Assembly (NCBI GenBank): GCA_902525735.1
Contig: CABZIF010000003.1
Coordinates: 1-64,000, forward strand
Direction of reading: 5' to 3'
DNA from: an uncultured SAR86 cluster bacterium
Lineage (GTDB): Bacteria; Pseudomonadota; Gammaproteobacteria; Magnimaribacterales; AG-339-G14
Length of the DNA stretch: 64,000 nucleotides
The translations under genes were made by a program, and so were the position numbers. The notes under the pieces were generated by a model that did not search any database, had not been told where the DNA came from, and saw only the letters and a list, made by a program, of their open reading frames with translations. Positions 6,798 through 15,076 of this stretch are shown in pieces (the first letter of the stretch is position 1; each line of letters begins with the position of its first letter).

Positions 6798-7196
6798 ATG
6801 AAAAATTCCCAGTTAATTTCAGACAGGCTGGCTATGACATTATCTTTAGCTTGTATAGTGCATTGCCTATTTGTGCCGGCTTTCTTAATTTCTTCTGTTG
6901 CTTTGTTTTCCATACAGTTTTCCGATGAAATTCTTCATTATTCTCTGCTTTTTTTAGCCGCACCAATAAGTCTATATGCTCTTTACCAGGGTAAAAAAAA
7001 TCACAAAAGTAATTCCTTTTTCCCGATTGGAGTTTTTGGGTTGGCGGTTCTTCTTTTTGCCTTGTTTAATGAAGGAGAGTATTTAGGTTTTCCATTAGAA
7101 AACATATTCACAATAATTGGGTCAGCTTTCTTAATATTTGCCCACTATAAAAATTATCGAACTTGTCAAAATTCTGACTGCGATTGTCACGAATAA
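6798..7196 (+). CDS. MerC-domain membrane protein
   Basis: This 132-residue protein has about four membrane segments and the MerC-type N-terminal pattern SDRLAMTLSLACIVHCLFVPAFL, with a Cys...HC pair inside the first helix (PF03203). The C-terminal tail is cysteine/acid rich (CQNSDCDCHE). MerC proteins carry mercury or other soft metal ions across the inner membrane, but chromosomal MerC-domain proteins without mer neighbours are of unknown function. No merA, merT or merP lies nearby. An 11-base spacing separates AAGGAG from the ATG. Confidence 0.8.
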   Translation: MKNSQLISDRLAMTLSLACIVHCLFVPAFLISSVALFSIQFSDEILHYSLLFLAAPISLYALYQGKKNHKSNSFFPIGVFGLAVLLFALFNEGEYLGFPLENIFTIIGSAFLIFAHYKNYRTCQNSDCDCHE

Positions 7197-7245
7197 TTTT
7201 TATTTTTAACTTGGAAAGCTTGAAAAAAAAATTTAATATTTTCCT

Positions 7246-8445
7246 ATGTTAAAAGAAGAACAAAACAGACTACTCAAAGGTTTGATCACTCATTTAGACG
7301 CTAATACAAATGTTGATGCAGGTGGGATAGTTAAAACACCAGCTGATACTTACACTTGTGAAGAAAGATTTGATTTAGAGTGGAAAACCTTTTTTAAAGA
7401 TTATCCTCAAATTGTTGGCATGTCTGGAGATTTGGCTGAACCAAATAGTTTCGTTACGATCGAAGATTTTGGCTCATCAATAATCGCTGCACGAGATCCC
7501 CAAGGAAAGTTTCGGGCATATGCGAATGTCTGTTCTCATCGAGGTGCTGAAATCGAACAAGATAAAAAAGGTGTAAAGTCTAAATTCTCGTGTCCTTTCC
7601 ATGGATGGACTTTTAATAACGAAGGAGATTTGGTCGGTTATCCTAAAAGGGACCAATTTGGAAAAATAGATAAAGACTGTTATGGACTAACTGAATTACC
7701 GAGTCTAGAAAAGTATGGTTTCTTATGGGTGCATCCAAATTCAAAAGGAGAAATTAATTTAGATGAATTATTAGGCGATAAGTTGAATGAAGAATTTGCT
7801 GCGTGGGATTTTGATAAGTTAGTGCTTTCTCATGAAGATGAATATCGAACTGACATGAATTGGAAGTTAGCTATAGATACTTTTGGAGAAACTTACCACT
7901 TTTCTGTTTTGCATAAAGACTCTCTTTTTCAAGCTTTTCATGGCAACTGTCAATTGTTTGATAGTTTTAAAAGGAATGGAAGATTAATTTTGTGCAAGAG
8001 AGATATCGATGCAATGAGAGAAATGCCTGAAGAAGATTGGAAAATCTGTACAGGAACGTTGCCAGTTTATTATTTATTTCCAAATATAATCTTTATGCCA
8101 ACTCCAGAAGGGGCTTTTTTGGTTAAAGAGTATCCTTTAGAAGATTCACCTCATAAAAGCGTTTCAAAGATTTCGTTCTATTTTTATCCAGAAGCACTTG
8201 CAGCCGCCAAAAAAATGGGAGTATCTCCAGAAACTGGTCAAAATCCTCTTGAAGAACTCTACACTGCATTTGGCAATGTAATTCGAGACGAAGATTATGT
8301 AGCTGCTGCCTCATCTCATAAGGGTTTAAATTCTGGCAACCTTGAATTTCTTACTTTTGGTAGAAATGAACCAGCTCTTCATCATTATCACAATACCTAC
8401 AGAGAAGCATTAGGCTTGCAAAAATTACCTCTTATTAAATCTTAA
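7246..8445 (+). CDS. Rieske non-haem iron oxygenase, alpha subunit
   Basis: This 399-residue protein carries the Rieske [2Fe-2S] ligands CSHRGAEIE...CPFHGW and, in the catalytic domain, the mononuclear iron motif GETYHFSVLHKDS (HxxxxH). It is therefore an aromatic ring-hydroxylating or similar oxygenase that inserts oxygen into an organic substrate using electrons from a separate reductase. No small beta subunit, ferredoxin or reductase gene is adjacent. It is followed after four bases by a GST gene, suggesting one transcript for oxidation and conjugation. The substrate is unknown. Confidence 0.9.
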   Translation: MLKEEQNRLLKGLITHLDANTNVDAGGIVKTPADTYTCEERFDLEWKTFFKDYPQIVGMSGDLAEPNSFVTIEDFGSSIIAARDPQGKFRAYANVCSHRGAEIEQDKKGVKSKFSCPFHGWTFNNEGDLVGYPKRDQFGKIDKDCYGLTELPSLEKYGFLWVHPNSKGEINLDELLGDKLNEEFAAWDFDKLVLSHEDEYRTDMNWKLAIDTFGETYHFSVLHKDSLFQAFHGNCQLFDSFKRNGRLILCKRDIDAMREMPEEDWKICTGTLPVYYLFPNIIFMPTPEGAFLVKEYPLEDSPHKSVSKISFYFYPEALAAAKKMGVSPETGQNPLEELYTAFGNVIRDEDYVAAASSHKGLNSGNLEFLTFGRNEPALHHYHNTYREALGLQKLPLIKS

Positions 8446-8449
8446 TTAA

Positions 8450-9184
8450 ATGATAGATCTTTATTATGCTCCAACACCCAATGGTTGGAAAATTTCTATT
8501 ATGCTTGAAGAATGCGAGATAGATTACAACGTAATTTATGTCAATTTAGGCAAAGGAGACCAATTCAAACCGGAATTTTTAAAAATCAGCCCAAATAACA
8601 GAATGCCGGCGATCGTTGATCATAAAAATGTAATCGATGGGCAGCCAATGAGCGTGTTTGAATCTGGCGCAATATTAATGTATTTAGCGGAAAAGGTAGA
8701 AAAATTTTTTCCTCAGAAATCTCCTGACAGAGAAAGAGTTTTAGAATGGTTATTTTGGCAAGTTGGAGGATTAGGTCCAATGGCTGGTCAGGTAAGTCAT
8801 TTTGTTAATTATGCTCCGAATTTCCCTGGTGATCACTCATATTCCGAAACTAGGTATAAAAACGAATACGATCGCTTGTTAGGTGTAATGGATAAAGTTT
8901 TGAATGAAAGAGAATTTTTAGCTGGAGATTATTCAATTGCAGATATGGCGTCTTTTCCGTGGGTAACCGCCTATAAAAGGTACGAAGTTAATTTAGACTC
9001 TTTTACAAATGTAAGAAGATGGTTTGATGCTATTAAAGTCAGACCTGCGGTAAGAAGAGGAATGGATGTTGGAAAAGAAGTAAGAAATTTCGGTGAAGGA
9101 ATATCCAAAGAAAGTCTTAAAACTATGTTTAAACAAGATGCCAAAAGTATTTCTGAAATGGCAAAGGCAAAAGAAAAAAATTAA
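8450..9184 (+). CDS. Glutathione S-transferase (Nu/YfcG-like)
   Basis: This 244-residue cytosolic GST has an N-terminal thioredoxin-fold domain with APTPNGWKISIMLEE, NNRMPAIVD (cis-Pro strand) and FESGAILMYLAEK (glutathione-binding Glu-Ser). A helical C-terminal domain with YSIADMASFPWV follows. The TPNGWK pattern is that of the YfcG/Nu class, which uses glutathione or its disulfide. The last 30 residues are a charged lysine-rich extension. It sits four bases after the Rieske gene and converges on the kappa-GST-like gene, leaving only four bases between them. Confidence 0.88.
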   Translation: MIDLYYAPTPNGWKISIMLEECEIDYNVIYVNLGKGDQFKPEFLKISPNNRMPAIVDHKNVIDGQPMSVFESGAILMYLAEKVEKFFPQKSPDRERVLEWLFWQVGGLGPMAGQVSHFVNYAPNFPGDHSYSETRYKNEYDRLLGVMDKVLNEREFLAGDYSIADMASFPWVTAYKRYEVNLDSFTNVRRWFDAIKVRPAVRRGMDVGKEVRNFGEGISKESLKTMFKQDAKSISEMAKAKEKN

Positions 9185-9188
9185 ATTT

Positions 9189-9788
9189 CTAGAGTAAGTT
9201 TTCGATTAATTGAAGCCTATCGTTACCAAAATACATATCTTTATCGTTGATAAAGAATGTTGGTGAACCGAAGCCGCCTCTTTCCATAAGTTCTTGGGTA
9301 TTTTCCACAAGTCTGTTTTTTGTATCAGGCAGATTAATAAACTCAATATAATTATTTGAATCAACACCTAAGGCATCAACAATTTTTGCTAAACAATCTT
9401 CGCTTGATATATCAATCCCGTCTGTCCAATAAGCTTTAAATATAGATTTAAGATAAGACTCTATTTCAATCTTTTCATCTAAAAAATAAAAAGCCCCCCT
9501 CATAGCTCTAACGCTATTGATCGGAAAAATTTTTGGCCAATTTATTTCAATACCTCTTAATTTAGTCCAATCATTCATATCTTTTTGAGAGTAATCTAAT
9601 TTCTCTTTTACTGGATTTTTTCTACTTTCGTAAACGCTCGGATTGATCGAATTAAAAATACCGCCCACTAAAATAGGTTTCCATATAATGTCAAAATCTT
9701 TAGTTTTTTTTAAATTTAAAATTCCTTTGAAGGAAAGATAAGTCCAAGGACTGCTGCAATCAAAAAAATATTCAATTTTTTTTGTCAT
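9189..9788 (-). CDS. DsbA-fold kappa-GST / 2-hydroxychromene-2-carboxylate isomerase-like
   Basis: This 199-residue thioredoxin-fold protein begins KKIEYFFDCSSPWTYLSF, the signature of the kappa GST/HCCA isomerase family; the serine of CSSPWTY is the usual catalytic residue. FGSPTFFIN is the cis-Pro strand. Characterised relatives isomerise 2-hydroxychromene-2-carboxylate in naphthalene breakdown with glutathione, but many genomic members have other unknown substrates. With the Rieske oxygenase and Nu GST alongside, a role in degrading an oxidised aromatic is plausible. It is preceded by the VOC gene (nine-base gap) on the same strand. Confidence 0.82.
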   Translation of the reverse strand: MTKKIEYFFDCSSPWTYLSFKGILNLKKTKDFDIIWKPILVGGIFNSINPSVYESRKNPVKEKLDYSQKDMNDWTKLRGIEINWPKIFPINSVRAMRGAFYFLDEKIEIESYLKSIFKAYWTDGIDISSEDCLAKIVDALGVDSNNYIEFINLPDTKNRLVENTQELMERGGFGSPTFFINDKDMYFGNDRLQLIENLL

Positions 9789-9797
9789 CTGTTTGAT

Positions 9798-10544
9798 TTA
9801 CTCCAGAATAATCTTAACGCCACCTAAAGAAATTTCTTCGTTTTGAAAAATTTTCATTGATTTTGCATTTTTTATAATTTGATCTTTATTCAGTGCCTTA
9901 ATTTTAAATGCATTGATGCCTAATCCTCTTCCATCAATGCTTTCTACAAAGTTTATAGTTGATTCTTCTAATTGAATTTTTAACTCATTGGCGGCTCTTT
10001 TTATTCCAAGAGCTTTTTCCCATTGTGCGCATAATTGTTCTGGATCATCGGATTGCATGACAACACCTGAAAGTACATCCACAAGATTTTTGTTTATGTC
10101 TTTTTCCCAATTTGTACCGGCCCAAAGCCAAGCATTTTTAGGATTCATATGATCTATTGATAAAATGGCACCACCAACCTGTTTCGGGTGAAGATGGATT
10201 GTTCGGGCATTTATTTCCTCTTCGTTTCTATTGCCATGCCAAACAATCTCAATTCCAGATGACTCAACTCTTTTTTGTTCACTTTCAAAGTCATCGACAG
10301 CCACAATGACCATGTAGCCACCATCTCCATTTCTTTTGTCTAAAAATCTCTCAGCAGTAGTATTTTCTTGGACCGGCATGACTATTTCAAAGAAGGTGTC
10401 ACCGAGTGGAATCAACACATTTTCTAGACCAAAATTAATTAACCCCGCATCATGATAAGTCTCTTTAAGATCAAGAAGGGTACAAATTTCCCTTGCCAAC
10501 CTGTCTCTTTCTCGAGAAACAAAAACTAACTGTCTTAATCTCAT
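9798..10544 (-). CDS. Glyoxalase-like (VOC superfamily) protein
   Basis: This 248-residue protein begins MRLRQLVFVSRERDRLAREIC and contains GLENVLIPLGDTFFEIVMPV and GDGGYMVIVAVDD, typical of the Glyoxalase_3-like VOC family. Two vicinal-oxygen-chelate halves are discernible (residues about 1-130 and 140-248). It probably binds a metal and acts on a small oxidised metabolite; the reaction cannot be given. It is the first gene of a two-gene minus-strand unit with the DsbA-fold isomerase and diverges from the crotonase gene across about 40 bases. Confidence 0.72.
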   Translation of the reverse strand: MRLRQLVFVSRERDRLAREICTLLDLKETYHDAGLINFGLENVLIPLGDTFFEIVMPVQENTTAERFLDKRNGDGGYMVIVAVDDFESEQKRVESSGIEIVWHGNRNEEEINARTIHLHPKQVGGAILSIDHMNPKNAWLWAGTNWEKDINKNLVDVLSGVVMQSDDPEQLCAQWEKALGIKRAANELKIQLEESTINFVESIDGRGLGINAFKIKALNKDQIIKNAKSMKIFQNEEISLGGVKIILE

Positions 10545-10584
10545 AATATTTGTAGAATAACAAATTAAAACTAGAGAGGAAATT

Positions 10585-11406
10585 ATGAGAGAGTTAGATA
10601 CGGGAACAGACCATTTACTTGCTAAATTAGAAAATGGTGTTGGCTATTTAATTATGAATAGACCAGACGCACGAAATGCAATGTCAGCTGAAATGAATGA
10701 AGCAATGCAAAAAAATATAGCTAATTTTGAACTAAATAATGAGGTGCGTTGCATAGTTCTCACTGGAGCAGGAAATGCCTTTTGCGCTGGAGGGGATGTC
10801 AAAGGAATGTCTTCGAGAAACTCTGAGGGTAGAAGAGATATAACTATTGATAAAGCAATCCATCAACAAAGAGATCACCAAAGAGGTACCTCTGGTAAAT
10901 TATTTAAAATGCCAAAACCTACGATTGCCTCTCTGCCTGGAGCGGCAGCAGGAGCAGGCTTATCTTATGCTTTGTCTTGTGACTTGCGTATCATGTCATC
11001 ATCAGCCTTTATGACAACGGCCTTTGCAAAAGTAGGTTTTTCAGGTGATTATGGCGGTACTTATTTTATGTCTCAGCTCATTGGTTCTGCAAAAGCTAGA
11101 GAATTGTATTTTCTTTCAGACCGAGTTTCTGCCGAAGAAGCTTTGAGTTTAGGTCTTACTAATTGGGTCGTAGAACCTGACGATTTAGAGAATAAAACGA
11201 AAGAGATAGCAGAACATTTGGCGGCTGGACCATCTGTTGCTTATAGATATATGAAAGAAAACTTGAATCGTGCTATGAGCGGAGACGTCGACGATTGTTT
11301 AGATTTAGAGGCAACCCATCATGTGCATTGTGGCGAAACACTGGATCACAAAAATGCTGTCAAAGCTTTTATAGAGAAGAAAAGTCCAGAATTTCAAGGA
11401 AAATAA
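10585..11406 (+). CDS. Enoyl-CoA hydratase/isomerase family protein
   Basis: This 273-residue crotonase has the oxyanion-hole segments GAGNAFCAGGDVKGMS and GAAAGAGLSYALSCDLRI, a GGTYFMSQLIG active-site helix and the C-terminal LAAGPSVAYRYMKE. It handles a CoA thioester, as hydratase, isomerase or hydrolase; the residues usually glutamate in true hydratases are not obviously kept (VGFSGDYGG), so hydratase activity is not assured. A GAGAGGAAATT Shine-Dalgarno region precedes the ATG. It heads a run with the IsdG-like and methyltransferase genes. Confidence 0.85.
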   Translation: MRELDTGTDHLLAKLENGVGYLIMNRPDARNAMSAEMNEAMQKNIANFELNNEVRCIVLTGAGNAFCAGGDVKGMSSRNSEGRRDITIDKAIHQQRDHQRGTSGKLFKMPKPTIASLPGAAAGAGLSYALSCDLRIMSSSAFMTTAFAKVGFSGDYGGTYFMSQLIGSAKARELYFLSDRVSAEEALSLGLTNWVVEPDDLENKTKEIAEHLAAGPSVAYRYMKENLNRAMSGDVDDCLDLEATHHVHCGETLDHKNAVKAFIEKKSPEFQGK

Positions 11407-11430
11407 TTTTAATTAATAAAAGGAGGAAAT

Positions 11431-11733
11431 ATGTTTTTGGCAATGAATAGATTCAAAATCGTGAAAGGGCGTGAAGAAGACTTTGAAAGAATTTGGAGAG
11501 AAAGAGATACTCATTTGCAAGGTGTAGACGGCTTTAAAGAATTTAATTTATTGAAAGGAAATACCGAAGAAGATTTTTCACTTTATGCTTCTCACAGCAT
11601 TTGGGAGTCTAGAGAACATTTTATCAATTGGACTAAGTCGGAAGCTTTTCGCCTTGCACACAAAAATGCTGGCCAACATGCTGAGATTTATATCGGTCCT
11701 CCGCAATTAGAAACTTTTGAACAAGCATTATGA
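11431..11733 (+). CDS. IsdG/MhuD-like haem-degrading monooxygenase (ABM fold)
   Basis: This 100-residue dimeric ferredoxin-like fold protein has N6, W67 and H77, matching the catalytic Asn-Trp-His triad of staphylococcal IsdG (N7, W67, H77), within MNRFKIVKG, INWTKSEAF and LAHKNA. It is therefore more than a generic antibiotic-biosynthesis-monooxygenase domain and probably opens the haem ring to release iron. It has a strong AAAAGGAGG Shine-Dalgarno. Its TGA overlaps the ATG of the next gene (ATGA). No haem transporter is adjacent, so the haem source and physiological role are inferred. Confidence 0.8.
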   Translation: MFLAMNRFKIVKGREEDFERIWRERDTHLQGVDGFKEFNLLKGNTEEDFSLYASHSIWESREHFINWTKSEAFRLAHKNAGQHAEIYIGPPQLETFEQAL

Positions 11734-12512
11734 TTAAAAAAATATTTGTTGTTATTTTTTTGTTGGCCGGGCCTTTTCTTTCAGCAGATCCTTTGCGCGA
11801 TGCAATTGAAAACTCAGATAGAACAGCAAAAAATGTTACTAGAGATGTATACAGAAACCCTTATGAAACCATATCTTTTTTCAAGATAGAACCAGATATG
11901 AAAGTTATCGAATTGTCTCCTGGGGGCGGCTGGTATACAGAAATCCTTGCGAATTATTTAAATGACTCGGGACTGTTAATTGCTGCGCATTTTAACCCAA
12001 AAATAGAAAATAATTATTTGAAAAGAAGTCGAGCTAATTACGAGCAAATGTTAAGTACTAACGAAGCCTTTAATAAAGTTAAGTTAGTTGATCTTGATTC
12101 TACTTTAGCTCCTGCAAGTTCAGTAGATGCAGTTTTAACTTTTAGGAATCTTCATAATTGGTTGGGACCCACAATGGATGAAATCTTTACAAATAGTTTT
12201 AACGCTTTAAAACCAGGCGGCTTATTTGGAGTAGTGGAACATCGAGCAAAACCGAAGACATCAATTAAGAAAATGAAAAAAACTGGATACGTTACCGAAG
12301 CCTATGCAATCCGAGCAGCTGAAAAAACTGGATTCATTTTGGTCGATAAATCCGATATCAACTCGAACTTTAAGGACACAACCGACCATCCCAAAGGAGT
12401 ATGGACTTTGCCTCCGACTTTGAGATTAAAAGATGTAGATAAATCTAAATATTTAGAGATTGGAGAAAGCGATAGGATGACTTTGTTGTTTATAAAACCT
12501 GAAAATTCTTGA
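11730..12512 (+). CDS. Exported class I SAM-dependent methyltransferase (COG4798-like)
   Basis: This 260-residue protein carries a signal peptide (MIKKIFVVIFLLAGPFLSADPL) in front of a Rossmann methyltransferase domain: MKVIELSPGGGWYTEILA (motif I), AVLTFRNLHNW and LKPGGLFGVVEHRA. Periplasmic members of this group are widespread in marine and alpha/gammaproteobacteria, but where they would get S-adenosylmethionine outside the cytoplasm is unclear. Its start overlaps the haem monooxygenase by four bases, indicating co-translation. The end nearly meets the photolyase-family gene on the other strand. Confidence 0.8.
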   Translation: MIKKIFVVIFLLAGPFLSADPLRDAIENSDRTAKNVTRDVYRNPYETISFFKIEPDMKVIELSPGGGWYTEILANYLNDSGLLIAAHFNPKIENNYLKRSRANYEQMLSTNEAFNKVKLVDLDSTLAPASSVDAVLTFRNLHNWLGPTMDEIFTNSFNALKPGGLFGVVEHRAKPKTSIKKMKKTGYVTEAYAIRAAEKTGFILVDKSDINSNFKDTTDHPKGVWTLPPTLRLKDVDKSKYLEIGESDRMTLLFIKPENS

Positions 12513-12526
12513 AATTTTAAGATACT

Positions 12527-13942
12527 TTAGACTCTTCTTTTCATCCGACTTCCATGTTTCAAATAAACATCTCTAGCAAGTTTCTTGAAATCTTTGTTAG
12601 CTCTCATTGACCATATGGTCTCTCTGGCTTTTTTTGCGCTAGCTTTTGGATCGCAAATAATTTCTTTATAGGTTTCTGATAGCTCTGCATTGTGAATGCT
12701 ATTTGCAGAAAATTCTCTCAATTGAGGAAGTTGACTTTTAATCCATGATGCATCCGGATCTTGATCCTTGCTTTGTTTTATAACTGAATAAATTCTAGGA
12801 AGATTGATGCCAGTAACACCGCTTTGCATTTGAACCTGACAGATATGTATCCCAGGCTCATAATCGATAAACAATTGTGCCAATAGTGGAGAAGTTTTTT
12901 GCCAAGGTTGCCACAAATTATAAGAAGCAAAGGACATAATCATTGCGCGCATTCTAAAATTAATCCATCCCTTTTTTTTAAGGAATTGCATACACGCATC
13001 AAGAAATGGAAAACCAGTTTCTCCTTTTATCCATTTTTCTATTATCTCGTTGTTTCCATCACCTCTCAGCTTGTCACACATAGGATGCATCGAAGAGAAT
13101 TCCAATTCTGGTTCAGTTTCTAATTTCTGGATGAAATGACAATGCCAATGAAGCCTTTTTTTAAAAGAGTACAAATCTTTTTTGAAAGGTGAGTAAGGAA
13201 TAGCTTCTAGTAAAGATTGATATACTGTTTTCAGCGAAATGGAACCAAAGGCAATGTGAGCGGAAAGTCTAGAACATGCAAACTCAGCCTCTACCGGACT
13301 AGACATTTTAAGAGCGTAGCCACTACCTCTTTCTTCTAAAAAAGAATGCATTAGCTCAAATGCTTTCGTTTCTCCTCCAATTTGCGATTCAGGCATTTGA
13401 TCAATTAAAGATATTTTGGAAGAGAACTCTTCAAAGCTACTTAATTTAATATTTTTAGGCGACCATGGATCAGAAGTTTTTATTTCAGATAAAATAGGTT
13501 TGGTCATTATTTTTTGCCAATCAAACGACCAAGTATCGCGATTGAAATTTTTTGTTTGAATTCCAAAATTTTCGAAAATTTTTATTCTTTTTTGATCTGC
13601 ATAAAAGCGTTTAAAAACATTAGTTTTAGTTCGGTAATAGTCGATATCTGTAAAATGATTCATGTAAATTACAGAATTTGGAAAATTAATTTCAATCCAT
13701 TTTTTAAGCTCTTCGTAGTCTCCTTCAAAAATATGCAGAGGAATATTTTTATTTTTTAAGTTATCTGAAACTTCCCTAAGACAATCCATAGCAAATTTAA
13801 GTTGAAAAGCAGATTTTCCATTGCCTTGCCAATAGTTTTTGTCATAAACGAAAACGACCAAGGCTTCTTCAACATTCGTGCCATGAAACAAAGCTGGATT
13901 GTCATGTATTCTCAAGTCACGATGAAGCAAAATTATATTCAT
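12527..13942 (-). CDS. Cryptochrome/photolyase family FAD protein
   Basis: This 471-residue protein has an N-terminal photolyase alpha/beta domain (LLHRDLRIHDNPAL) and a C-terminal FAD-binding helical domain (FPFLDACMQFLKKKGWINFRMRAM). The usual ASNNGGWQW stretch is replaced by GIHICQVQMQSGVTGIN, followed by RIYSVIKQSKDQDPD, so this belongs to a divergent subgroup rather than classical PhrB. It could repair UV pyrimidine dimers or serve as a blue-light receptor. UV repair suits a surface-ocean bacterium. It is downstream of the 2-hydroxyacid dehydrogenase on the same strand. Confidence 0.82.
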   Translation of the reverse strand: MNIILLHRDLRIHDNPALFHGTNVEEALVVFVYDKNYWQGNGKSAFQLKFAMDCLREVSDNLKNKNIPLHIFEGDYEELKKWIEINFPNSVIYMNHFTDIDYYRTKTNVFKRFYADQKRIKIFENFGIQTKNFNRDTWSFDWQKIMTKPILSEIKTSDPWSPKNIKLSSFEEFSSKISLIDQMPESQIGGETKAFELMHSFLEERGSGYALKMSSPVEAEFACSRLSAHIAFGSISLKTVYQSLLEAIPYSPFKKDLYSFKKRLHWHCHFIQKLETEPELEFSSMHPMCDKLRGDGNNEIIEKWIKGETGFPFLDACMQFLKKKGWINFRMRAMIMSFASYNLWQPWQKTSPLLAQLFIDYEPGIHICQVQMQSGVTGINLPRIYSVIKQSKDQDPDASWIKSQLPQLREFSANSIHNAELSETYKEIICDPKASAKKARETIWSMRANKDFKKLARDVYLKHGSRMKRRV

Positions 13943-14022
13943 GCGAATAAGATTAACTTAGAATAATTGAAAAACAGCTAATATCTTTATAAGAATAATA
14001 AATAAAAACTTTTTAGAAACTT

Positions 14023-14994
14023 TTATCTGTAAAGATTTTTAATAGGGTTTTGATCTTTAAAGTTTTTTACGTTTTCCAAAAATAATTCAAAAGAACGAGG
14101 CAGACCTAGAAGAGAATGTGCCGAGTCATGCGCAGATATGAAACAATTTTTTGCTGTCCATAAATCCGAAGAAGCATCTAACGGTTCAATTTTAGTCGTA
14201 TCCAAAGCTGCAGCCGCAAGCTCTCCTGAATTAAGGGCATTTGAAAGATCTTGTTCATTTATTGAATTTCCTCTGCCAACATTAATAAGCATTGCTGAGT
14301 TATTTAGTTTTTGCAGAACTTTTTTATTGATTACGTCATCGGTATCTTTAGCATTCGGCAAGGCCATCACTAAAAAATCAGTCAAAGGTAAAAATTCCTC
14401 AAATCGATCCATAGTTAAAACTTCATCAGCAAATTCGCATTCCTTAGGTTTTCTTCTTATTCCGATTACATTCATTCCAAAAGCTTTACCAAGTTTAGCT
14501 ACTTCTTTGCCTATCCCGCCATAACCTAATATCAATAAAGTTTTGTTTGTTAATTCCCCGTCACCACCCATAGGACTCCAATTTTTTTCATGCTGCAACT
14601 CTATGTGTTGGTCTATTCTTTTATTCCAACGCAACATTTGAGAAAAAACATAATGAGAAATAGGAATTGCATGAATACTACTAGCATTGGCAATAACTGC
14701 CTTGGATTCTTTTAACATCGCTTGGCAAAAGGGGTCGTCCATCCCAGCATAACCAGTCTGAATAAATTGCATGCGTTTGCATAGATTTAATAATGGCTGA
14801 AAAAGCTCCTGGTTGTCTCTAATTGCAAATAAAAATTGATACGAAAGAAAAAGTGCTTCGCAGTCTGGAATAGAATCCCAAGCTGGATTTGAAGCATTTT
14901 CGGGATCTATGGGAAAAATTTCAACTGAAAAATCAAGTTCTCTTAGTTGAGATCCAAAATATTGATCAGTGTCTTTGGCAATAACTAACTTCAT
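14023..14994 (-). CDS. D-2-hydroxyacid dehydrogenase family oxidoreductase
   Basis: This 323-residue NAD(P)-dependent enzyme has a Rossmann motif (LILGYGGIGKEVAKLGKAFGM), LINVGRGNSINEQDL with the catalytic Arg, and ALDTTKIEPLDASSDLW followed by ISAHDSAHS, containing the catalytic His. It reduces a 2-oxo acid or oxidises the D-hydroxy acid; the subgroup resembles glyoxylate/hydroxypyruvate-type enzymes (GhrA-like), but the substrate cannot be assigned. It follows the TonB receptor with an 82-base gap containing a strong hairpin, so it may be transcribed separately. Confidence 0.85.
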   Translation of the reverse strand: MKLVIAKDTDQYFGSQLRELDFSVEIFPIDPENASNPAWDSIPDCEALFLSYQFLFAIRDNQELFQPLLNLCKRMQFIQTGYAGMDDPFCQAMLKESKAVIANASSIHAIPISHYVFSQMLRWNKRIDQHIELQHEKNWSPMGGDGELTNKTLLILGYGGIGKEVAKLGKAFGMNVIGIRRKPKECEFADEVLTMDRFEEFLPLTDFLVMALPNAKDTDDVINKKVLQKLNNSAMLINVGRGNSINEQDLSNALNSGELAAAALDTTKIEPLDASSDLWTAKNCFISAHDSAHSLLGLPRSFELFLENVKNFKDQNPIKNLYR

Positions 14995-15021
14995 AAAGTT
15001 TAGAAGTTATCTTAATCATTT

Positions 15022-15058
15022 GAACGCCGAAAACAACTCAATATTGCTTTCGGCATTC
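15022..15058 (-). terminator. Strong stem-loop after the TonB-receptor gene
   Basis: GAACGCCGAAAACAA (15022-15036) pairs along all 15 bases, two of them G-U wobbles, with TTGCTTTCGGCATTC (15044-15058) around a seven-base loop. It lies 18 bases past the receptor stop codon. No clean U-tract follows on the minus strand, so it may be an mRNA 3'-end stabiliser or Rho-assisted stop rather than a standard intrinsic terminator. It is by far the strongest hairpin I see in an intergenic gap of this window. Confidence 0.55.
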
Positions 15059-15076
15059 AGGAGATGTTTTAGAATT

